Source of the DNA: CAVZOY01 sp963777095
Lineage (GTDB): Bacteria; Actinomycetota; Actinomycetes; Mycobacteriales; Geodermatophilaceae
Assembly (NCBI GenBank): GCA_963777095.1
Contig: CAVZOY010000004.1
Coordinates: 310,001-374,000 of the forward strand
DNA: 64,000 nucleotides
Reading direction: 5' to 3'
The position numbers and the translations under genes are program-made. The notes under the pieces are model-generated. The model was not told where the DNA came from. It was given only the letters and a program-made list of their open reading frames with translations, and searched no databases. Below, piece by piece: positions 8,142 to 15,508 of this stretch (its first letter is position 1; each line of letters opens with the position of its first letter).

Positions 8142-8482
8142 AGCGCGAGCTGGAGCATGACCTGGTCAACGACTACATCGCCTGGTTGAACCGCAGAGAC
8201 GTTCGCAAGCATCTGTTCACGAACGGGCGTGAGGCGGACCTGTACGACCGCGAGCGGAACGTCATCATCGAGGCCAAGGCGAACCACCGCGACGACGTCA
8301 TGGTGGCGCATGGCATGGGTCAGGCCATGTACTACCGCTCGCTCGGTCAGCTTGGCCCAGACGACCGCATCGCCGTCCTGCTCCCCGGCAGACCCGGTGA
8401 GGAGGTCGTGCGGCTTCTCTGGGTCTACGACGTCGGGCTTATCTATCGCGACGACGAGGCGTTCAAGGAGGAGTGGCCGTAG
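8142..8482 (+). pseudogene. 3' part of the IS-split gene, with PD-(D/E)XK-like nuclease signature
   Basis: This half continues the frame broken at 6398 and encodes about 113 residues to a TAG at 8480-8482. It carries GREADLYDRERNVIIEAKAN, in which an Asp, then Glu and Lys in an E-x-K strand, match the active-site pattern of the PD-(D/E)XK nuclease fold. It is followed by GMGQAMYYRS, a Q-x-x-x-Y arrangement seen in some nucleases of that superfamily. The rest (DDRIAVLLPGRPGEE, RLLWVYDVGLIYRDDEAF) looks like the closing strands of a compact alpha/beta domain. I infer a nuclease-type role from motifs only. No methylase, helicase or other partner lies alongside, and the family is unknown to me. 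Confidence 0.65.
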
Positions 8483-8754
8483 TGCGTGGCGTCGCACGAG
8501 ACGCGCAAGGGGAAGCCGATGGTGACATCCCGGCGGTTCGGTGGCCCCATTTCGGTGGTCCCAATCGTGGCGCGGGCGTCCCGCGCGACGATCCCCTACG
8601 GGACAGCGGCGGGCTGCTGCCCTCGGCCCGCCCGCGCGACGCCGTCGCGAGTTCGACGACGGGCACGGCTGCGCGCTGCCGGAGGCCGGCCCAGCAACAT
8701 TCGGCGATGGCTGGAAGCGCCGCTGGCGGCGAGTGCCCGGCGCACCGTCGGCGA
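8483..8754. other. Spacer between split gene and NYN gene
   Basis: No coding frame with recognisable content, no RNA and no clear repeat is visible in this 272-base gap between two genes that converge on it. Confidence 0.5.
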
Positions 8755-9570
8755 CTACGTGCTCACGGCCCATTCACCAGGCACCTGCTCTCTCAGGCTT
8801 ACCCAGGGATGGGAGGAACCTTCGGGGCCGGAGACCTCCTTCACCTCGACGAAGTCCAAGCTGCGGACGAGCATGCCCAGCCGGGCGAAACCGTAGTTGC
8901 GGGAGTCGAATGACGGGTGGTTGTTGACGATGAATGTGCCCACCGTCGACAGGGGCGCCCAGCCGTCGTCGCGCGCCGTAGCCAGTAGAGCCGGCACGAG
9001 GATCTCCTCGATGTCGGGTACTGCTGACGCATCAAGTTGTTCGTCCCGCGCCGGCGTCGCACCCGCAGGGCCGTTGGGGCCGGCGGTAGCGGACGCCTCG
9101 TCACCGCTTGTAGCGGCGAGCGCCTCCGCGGGGTGTCCGGTGAGGACCTCAGTGAAGGTGAACCGGTCGCAGGCGTTCTGGAAGGAGACGTGCGTCTTCT
9201 GAGCGCCGATGCCGTACACGCGTCGTCCTGACTCTCGAAGCCTCATGGCCAGGCGCGTGAAGTCGCTGTCGCTCGACACGAGGAAGAAGACGTCGACGTT
9301 GCCGGAGTACAGCAGATCCATCGCGTCGATGATGAGCGCGGAGTCCGTGGCGTTCTTGCCCGCAATGTAGGCCGACTGCTGCATCGGCTGGATGGCGTAC
9401 ACCGGAAGCTGGCTCTTCCAGCCGCTCAGGTACGAGCTCGACCAGTCTCCGTACCCGCGCTTGACCCCCAACGTGCCCGTCTTGGCCGCCTCAGCCAAGA
9501 CAGCCCCGCCGAGTTGCCAGCTGATGTTGTCGCAGTCGATCAGGACTGCCACTCGATCGGCATCCGCCAC
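8755..9570 (-). CDS. NYN-domain (LabA/DUF88-like) protein with C-terminal OST-HTH/LOTUS domain
   Basis: This predicted RNA-handling protein has 271 residues. The N-terminal NYN domain, a PIN-like ribonuclease fold, shows the acidic metal-site pattern VAVLIDCDNISW, then ATDSALIIDAMDLLYSG and DVFFLVSSDSDFTRLAMRLR. A low-complexity linker (about residues 155-190) leads to an OST-HTH/LOTUS-like segment, LVPALLATARDDGWAPLSTV to NNHPSFDSRNYGFARLGML, which usually binds RNA. I chose the GTG at 9568-9570 because a strong AGGAGG lies 6 bases upstream; an in-frame ATG at 9600 lacks this. Bacterial NYN-OST-HTH proteins are often found in accessory regions, which fits its place in the rnpB-linked patch. 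Its target is unknown. Confidence 0.85.
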   Translation of the reverse strand: MADADRVAVLIDCDNISWQLGGAVLAEAAKTGTLGVKRGYGDWSSSYLSGWKSQLPVYAIQPMQQSAYIAGKNATDSALIIDAMDLLYSGNVDVFFLVSSDSDFTRLAMRLRESGRRVYGIGAQKTHVSFQNACDRFTFTEVLTGHPAEALAATSGDEASATAGPNGPAGATPARDEQLDASAVPDIEEILVPALLATARDDGWAPLSTVGTFIVNNHPSFDSRNYGFARLGMLVRSLDFVEVKEVSGPEGSSHPWVSLREQVPGEWAVST

Positions 9571-9896
9571 TTCGCCTCCTAACGACTCATGTCCGGCCAT
9601 TCCACCGCAGCCATCGTCGCGGGGAGGCGGGTTTCCACCCGACACGACCCTCCGACTCCCGCCGAGCTTTTCCGCAGGAGGTGCGCCCTAAGGGCTTCGT
9701 CTCTCTCATTCCGAAGCCTGGCAGGCGGATCGTCGGCCACCGTTGTCCCTGAGCGGACCACGGACGCTGACGGCGTGGCCCGGATGCCCCTCCTGGCCCT
9801 GGCGGCGGCGCTCGCCCTCGCCGGCCTGCTCCTGCTGCGGCGCCCGGTCCCGGCGCTCACGTGAGACGCCGGTGACGGAGGCGCTTGGTCCGTGCG
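9571..9896. other. Intergenic region before the carboxylase gene; possible tiny membrane ORF at 9777-9864
   Basis: Mostly without features. A plus-strand frame at 9777-9864 would encode a 28-residue hydrophobic peptide beginning with a GTG (ARMPLLALAAALALAGLLLL). There is no good ribosome binding site, so I do not call it a gene. Confidence 0.3.
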
Positions 9897-12800
9897 TCAG
9901 GTCGTGACCGCGCGGGCCATTCCCCGTTCGACGGCGTCGATGAGGCGGGGACGCAGTTCGCCGGCCGGGATGATGGCGTGCACCGAGCCGACGTCGCGGG
10001 CCCGCTCGATGTTGTGGATGCCCTCGAACTGGGCGGCCACCTCGCCGAGCTTCTCCGACCGGACGGTCGACCGCAGCGTCGCCAGCTCGACCCGCAGGTG
10101 CGCGGCCTCGACGCCCTCGGCCGACGACAGCGCCGCCTCCAGCTCCTTCACCCGCGGGTCCGCTGCCGTGCGCCTGTCGACCTCGCCGGTGAACACCACC
10201 GCGGCCGCGGGAGCACCGCCGAGCACCGAGGCGAACGAGCCCTCGACCGCCAGCACCTCCATGTTGTCGTTCAGCGTTCCGGAGAACACCACAAACGCGC
10301 CGCCGTGATACCGGGAGATCACGCAGAAGACGATCGGGCCGTCGAAGTTGACGATCGCCCGGCCGATCTCCGCGCCGTACTCCAGCTGCACGTTCCGCAG
10401 CGACTCGGGTGAGCCGTCGAATCCCGAGAGATTGGCGAGCACGACCAGCGGGCGGTTGCCGGACGCCGCGTTGATCGCCCGCGCCGCCTTCTTCGACGAC
10501 CGGGGGAACAGCGTGCCCGCCGTCCACTGGTCGGGGCCGTCGGTCGGGAAGCTGCCGCGCCGCTGGATCGGCCGCGACTCCACCCCGAGCACCGTCACCG
10601 GATGCCCGCCCAGGTGCGCGTCCAGGACGACGGTCGTGTCGGCGTCGGCCATGGCGGTCCACCGCTCCAGCACCTGGTGGTCCTGATCGGTGACCGCGCG
10701 CATGACCGTCCGGATGTCGAACGGCTTCTTCCGGTCCGGGTTCGCGGTGGCCGAGAAGACGTCGCCGACGGTCGTGAACTCGCTCGACGGGTGGTTGTGC
10801 GGATACGTCCGCACGTCCCGATCCCGCGGGTCGCTGGTCTCGGCCGGCCGGGCCCACTGCTCGCCCGGGGCGATGTAGGCGTGGTCGTAGTGCTGGAACA
10901 GCACAGCGACGGCGGCCGACAGGTTCGGCGCCCAGTACTGGGCCTGCCCGTTCGGTCCCATCACGCGGTCGTAGCCACCGAGGCCGAAGTTGTCCTCGGC
11001 CGACACTCCGCCCGAGTAGTCGAGCGAGTGCTTGCCGGTCAGCACCATCGCGCTGTCCGGCGTCATCACCAGGATGCCCTTGGTGTGCATGAGCATCGTG
11101 GCCTCGGCGTTCCAGTACGGCTGCGCACCCACGTTGATGCCCGCCACGACGACGTTGATCTCGCCGCCGGCCTGGGTGAACTCGATGATCCGGCGCAGCC
11201 CCCTGGCGACCGCGTCCATGTTCTCGGTGCCGCTGTCCATCGAGATCTTGGCGCCGGACGACAGCGCGAACCACTCCACGGGCAGGCCGCGCTCCTCCGC
11301 GAGGTCCAGGGCGGCGACGAGGAGCGCGCACTCGGGCACGGCGACGGTGCCGAGGGCTTTGGTCGGGTCACCGAACAGGGCGACCCGCGTCATGCCCTCG
11401 GGGTAGCGCGGCGTCGGCGTCGTCACCAGCCCCACGACGATGCCGGCCTTGTTGGTGCCCGGCGGCCGGTCGACGGGGGCCAGCCGGCCGTCGGCGTCCA
11501 GGTCGTGCTCGACGAAGGTTCCCCGCGGCCCGGCCACGAGCGGCGCGAGCTCGTAGGGGTAGGCGAGGCCGCGGGCCCGCGACCGGAGCACCTTCTGCGT
11601 GTAGTCGTCCAGCGGGCGCATCGGCTCTGTCGGCCGGTCGGTCACCCGCAGGCCGACGCCGGTGCCGGGGGTGTTCGAGAAGCGCAGCGCCACGTCCCGC
11701 GGCTCGACGCCCGGTTCCACCTGCAGCCGGCCCAGGATCACGATCTCGTCCAGCCCGGCGCCGATGGTCAGCGGCGCGATCGAGCGGGCGAGCGTCGCCA
11801 GCTGCGACAGCGGCAGCTCGATCGAGGGCCACGCGTACAGGAAGATCCGGTTGTGGTCGAGGCGCCGGCCGTTGCCCAGCGACGCCCGGGCCCGCCGCAG
11901 GCTGTCCATGCACGCGGTCAGCAGCCGCTCCACCGTCGGGAAGCCGATCACCTCGCCGGTGGCGTTGAGCAGCGGCGTCGCGTCGCGGACCTCGGCCATC
12001 GCGATGAGCCGTTCGTCGTTCGGGTTCTCCTTGGCGACGACGTGGAGCAGGTAGGTGTCCTCCGCCGAGGGCAGCCGCTTGCCGTCGAAGTTCTTCAGCC
12101 GCCAGAGGTCGAGCCGCTGCGCGGTCAGCGGGTGCATCCCGCGGATGACGTGCTCCTCCGCGAGCCCATCGCCGTCGGGCCGGAAGGTCACCGTCTCGAT
12201 CTCGCCGGCCCGGGTGGCGACCGTGACGGTCACCCGGCGGGTCGAGCGGAGGACGTCGAACTCCGACAGCCGATCGCGCAGCCGGTCGCTGAGCTCGTCG
12301 GGATCCGTCGGACGGTCCGGCCACGAGAGGTACAGGTCGACGACGACGGACGACGGGTCGGCCGTCTCGGTGACCAGCCGCGCGACCTCGCTCAGCGTGC
12401 CGGGGAGCTGGTCGGCCGGGGTCATCAGCGCGACCAGGTGCAGCCGCTCACCGTTCAACTCGTAGTCGCCGGTGACGCACGTGCGCCCGTCGATGGGGAA
12501 CGCCCGGAGGTTCTCGAGGTGCCGCCGCCGGTAGTAGCGGCGGGTGAGCACCTCGAGGACGGGGTCGAGGCCGGCCGGGGGCGCGGCGAGCCGCTGCCCC
12601 AGTAGTCGGATCAGCGGCTCGGGGCTGGCGACCAGGGCCTGCACCCGCTCCATGTCCTCCGGGCCGCCGGAGGACTCGGTGAGCTCGGTGAGCAGCCGCT
12701 CGGCCTGCTCGACGACCTCCTGGCGGGCCTGCTGCACGAGCGGCTTCTCGAAGTACCGGAAGCGCACCGCCCGGGCCACGTCGCCGACCGACGGGTAGCG

Positions 12801-15419
12801 CAGCTGGGTCGCGACGATCAGCCGGTCGAGCACCTCGGCCAGCTGGTCGCGCAGCGGACCGGCCGGCAGCTCGGCCGCGGTGAGCCAGCGGTCCAGCAAC
12901 GCGAGGACGACGGGCAGCTGGTCGGCCGTCCGCTGCTGGGCCAGGAAGATGCGGAACACCGCCTCCTCGAGCGCCGGGCCCGGCTCCAGGCTCTGGACGC
13001 CGTAGTGCAGCAGCGCACGGCTCAGCCGTGCCCGGAAGCTGTCGGGCAGCGCCTCGCGGTCGATGTCGAGCGAGTGCAGGTAGGAGTGGAAGTGCTCGCG
13101 CGGGCTGTGGACCTGCTCGTCGGCCTGCTCCTCCGCGCTGGTCGGGCGGTTGCGGGACAGCTCGCTCAGGTCGGCGAAGGTCGTGAGCAGCGCCAGCTCG
13201 GCGGACAGCAGCTCCGGGTCGTCCACCGGGAGGTCGCCGCGGGCGCCGACGTACTCGGAGACCAGCTGGCGGCCGTGCTCGGCGCTGACGTCGTACCCGG
13301 TGATGAGCGCCTGCATCGACGCGAGGCGGGCTTCTGCCGTCCCGCGGTCCACGCCGGCCGGCGCGGCCTCGGTCCCGGGGAGCGCCACGGGCTCACCGAC
13401 GACCTTCTCGGCCTCGTCCCCGGCCGGGTCCAGCCGCATGAGGGCGGCGCCGGCGTCCACCTGGGCGTTCACGCCGGCCAGCACCTCGCGGACCTTGCCG
13501 GTCACCGGCGCCCGCACCGCCGTCTCCATCTTCATGCTCTCGAGGACGACGATCGTCTGTCCGGCCTCCACGTCGTCGCCGACCCCGGCGCGGACGGCGA
13601 CGACCACGGCCGGCGCAGGGGCCCGCACGACGCCCTCCTCGTCCCGCGTGACCCGGTGCGTGACGCCGTCGACCTCGATCAGGTGCGACGTCGCCGCGTG
13701 CGAGGCCACCACCGAGAAGCGCTCGCCGCCGATACCCAGCCGGCTCTCGAGCGCACTCAGCCGGTCCATCGTCACGTCGACGTACCGGCCGCCGAGTCCG
13801 ACCCGGTAGCGGCCGGGATCGACCTTGGCGACGGTCAGCTTGTAGGCCTGCCCGAGGTGGCCGAGTTCGACGACGCGCCCGACGTCGTGGGAGGCGCGCG
13901 GCCGCCCGCCCCGCGCCGATGCCAGGAAGGCGGCGCGTTCCTTCGCCTCCTCGGCATCGGAGACGTCGATCGCGACCTGGACGAGCGCGATGGCCGCGTT
14001 CCCGTCCGGATCGGCGCCGCCCCCGGTTCCGACGCGGTCCAGCCAGGCCGTGTCGGCGGTGCCGGCGACCACCTCCGGGCGGCTCAGCAGGTCGAGCAGG
14101 AACGACTTGGTCGTCGTTCCGCCGCGGATGACGACCGTGGTGTCGCGCAGGGCGACGCGCAGCCGGGCCAGCGCCTCGGGCCGGTCGCGTCCCCAGGCGA
14201 TGATCTTGGCGACCATCGAGTCGTAGGTCGGCGGGATGACGTCGCCCATCGACATGCCGGTGTCCACCCGGACGCCGGGGCCGGTCGGCAGCCGCACGAA
14301 CTCGACCGTGCCGGGGGCGGGCGCGAACTCCCGGTCGGCGTCCTCGGCGTTGAGCCGAGCCTCCACGGCGTGCCCGAACTCGGACGGCGGTTCGCCCTCC
14401 AGCCGGCCACCGGCGGCCACGTGGATCTGCAGCTTGACGATGTCGAGCCCGGTCGTCGCCTCGGTGACCGGGTGCTCGACCTGCAGGCGGGTGTTGACCT
14501 CGAGGAAGGTGAACAGCTTCTCGGTCGGCTGGTAGAGGAACTCGACGGTGCCCGCGTTGACGTAGCCGGCGGCCTTGACCAGCGCCTTCGCCGACTCCCG
14601 CAGCGAGGCGTCCTGCTCGGGGGTGAGCGCGGGGGAGCTGGACTCCTCGATCAGCTTCTGGTTGCGCCGCTGCACCGAGCAGTCGCGGACGCCGGGCGCC
14701 CACACATTGCCGTGCTGGTCGGCGATGACCTGCACCTCGATGTGCCGGCCGCCCTCGACCAGCCGCTCCATGAAGATGATCGGGTCGCCGAAGGTGCGCT
14801 GCGCCTCGATCCGGGTCCGCTCGACCGCGTCGGCCAGCTCGGCCTCGGCCCGGACGATGCGGATGCCGCGACCGCCGCCGCCGCTGCGGGACTTGATGAT
14901 CAGCGGGTAGCCGATCGTGGCGGCATGGCGGCGGGCGTCGTCGACGTCCTGCACCGGGCCGCCGCTCCAGGGCGCCACCGGGACGCCGGTCTGCTCGGCC
15001 AGCACCTTGGCCTCGATCTTGGCGCCGAGCAGGCGCATGGCGTCGGCCGGCGGGCCGATGAAGGTGACGCCGAGGGAGGCGCACAGCTCGGCGAACGCCG
15101 GGTCCTCGGCGACGAAGCCCCAGCCGACCCACGCGGCGTCGGCACGGCTCTCGCGCAGGGCGCGGCCGAGCTCCTCGTGGTCCAGGTAGGGGATGCCCGT
15201 GCCGGTGTCCCGGAGGACGACGGACTCGTCCGCGGCCCGCACGAACGTCGCGTGCCGCTCGTCCTCGGTGTGCAGCGCGATGACGCGGATCCCGTATCCG
15301 TGCTCCTCGTTGAGCTCGCGGACCGCGCGGATCAGTCGCACGGCGGGCTCGCCCCGGTTCACGACGGCAATGCGTTCGAACACCCGCAGGACTCGCTCTC
15401 GATAGTGGCCGGAATGCAT
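9897..15419 (-). CDS. Fused multidomain acyl-CoA carboxylase (biotin carboxylase - BCCP - carboxyltransferase)
   Basis: A single 1840-residue chain that should carboxylate an acyl-CoA using bicarbonate, ATP and biotin. Residues 1-460 form the biotin carboxylase domain (IAVVNRGEPAVRLIRAV; ATP-grasp GYPLIIKSRSGGGGRGIRI; VEGGRHIEVQV; EVNTRLQVEHPVTE). The biotinyl-Lys motif ESMKMET lies near residue 627. A long central region (about 700-1300) resembles that of eukaryotic-type ACC. The carboxyltransferase half runs from about 1310 (GTNKAGIVVGLVTTPTPRYP) through GGEINVVVAGINVGAQPYWN to the end. The frame is intact over 5.5 kb, in contrast to many neighbours. Family knowledge links such single-chain enzymes to actinobacterial acetyl/propionyl-CoA carboxylases; the substrate is not settled by sequence. 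It appears monocistronic. Confidence 0.93.
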   Translation of the reverse strand: MHSGHYRERVLRVFERIAVVNRGEPAVRLIRAVRELNEEHGYGIRVIALHTEDERHATFVRAADESVVLRDTGTGIPYLDHEELGRALRESRADAAWVGWGFVAEDPAFAELCASLGVTFIGPPADAMRLLGAKIEAKVLAEQTGVPVAPWSGGPVQDVDDARRHAATIGYPLIIKSRSGGGGRGIRIVRAEAELADAVERTRIEAQRTFGDPIIFMERLVEGGRHIEVQVIADQHGNVWAPGVRDCSVQRRNQKLIEESSSPALTPEQDASLRESAKALVKAAGYVNAGTVEFLYQPTEKLFTFLEVNTRLQVEHPVTEATTGLDIVKLQIHVAAGGRLEGEPPSEFGHAVEARLNAEDADREFAPAPGTVEFVRLPTGPGVRVDTGMSMGDVIPPTYDSMVAKIIAWGRDRPEALARLRVALRDTTVVIRGGTTTKSFLLDLLSRPEVVAGTADTAWLDRVGTGGGADPDGNAAIALVQVAIDVSDAEEAKERAAFLASARGGRPRASHDVGRVVELGHLGQAYKLTVAKVDPGRYRVGLGGRYVDVTMDRLSALESRLGIGGERFSVVASHAATSHLIEVDGVTHRVTRDEEGVVRAPAPAVVVAVRAGVGDDVEAGQTIVVLESMKMETAVRAPVTGKVREVLAGVNAQVDAGAALMRLDPAGDEAEKVVGEPVALPGTEAAPAGVDRGTAEARLASMQALITGYDVSAEHGRQLVSEYVGARGDLPVDDPELLSAELALLTTFADLSELSRNRPTSAEEQADEQVHSPREHFHSYLHSLDIDREALPDSFRARLSRALLHYGVQSLEPGPALEEAVFRIFLAQQRTADQLPVVLALLDRWLTAAELPAGPLRDQLAEVLDRLIVATQLRYPSVGDVARAVRFRYFEKPLVQQARQEVVEQAERLLTELTESSGGPEDMERVQALVASPEPLIRLLGQRLAAPPAGLDPVLEVLTRRYYRRRHLENLRAFPIDGRTCVTGDYELNGERLHLVALMTPADQLPGTLSEVARLVTETADPSSVVVDLYLSWPDRPTDPDELSDRLRDRLSEFDVLRSTRRVTVTVATRAGEIETVTFRPDGDGLAEEHVIRGMHPLTAQRLDLWRLKNFDGKRLPSAEDTYLLHVVAKENPNDERLIAMAEVRDATPLLNATGEVIGFPTVERLLTACMDSLRRARASLGNGRRLDHNRIFLYAWPSIELPLSQLATLARSIAPLTIGAGLDEIVILGRLQVEPGVEPRDVALRFSNTPGTGVGLRVTDRPTEPMRPLDDYTQKVLRSRARGLAYPYELAPLVAGPRGTFVEHDLDADGRLAPVDRPPGTNKAGIVVGLVTTPTPRYPEGMTRVALFGDPTKALGTVAVPECALLVAALDLAEERGLPVEWFALSSGAKISMDSGTENMDAVARGLRRIIEFTQAGGEINVVVAGINVGAQPYWNAEATMLMHTKGILVMTPDSAMVLTGKHSLDYSGGVSAEDNFGLGGYDRVMGPNGQAQYWAPNLSAAVAVLFQHYDHAYIAPGEQWARPAETSDPRDRDVRTYPHNHPSSEFTTVGDVFSATANPDRKKPFDIRTVMRAVTDQDHQVLERWTAMADADTTVVLDAHLGGHPVTVLGVESRPIQRRGSFPTDGPDQWTAGTLFPRSSKKAARAINAASGNRPLVVLANLSGFDGSPESLRNVQLEYGAEIGRAIVNFDGPIVFCVISRYHGGAFVVFSGTLNDNMEVLAVEGSFASVLGGAPAAAVVFTGEVDRRTAADPRVKELEAALSSAEGVEAAHLRVELATLRSTVRSEKLGEVAAQFEGIHNIERARDVGSVHAIIPAGELRPRLIDAVERGMARAVTT

Positions 15420-15508
15420 CGTGCGACCGGCCCCGCCGGGTCGGGTCCGACCCTAGAGGTCCGGAAGCGCGAGACCTTGATCAGCATCGTGCGCGGCCAT
15501 GGACCCGG

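Noticed and set aside
9777..9864. 28-residue hydrophobic peptide gene
   Set aside because: No ribosome binding site, very short, and opposite-strand and neighbouring genes give no support.
5075..9896. A second attachment site marking the right end of the rnpB-linked patch
   Set aside because: I looked for a repeat of the rnpB 3' end or the short hairpin near 9.6-9.9 kb and found no convincing match.
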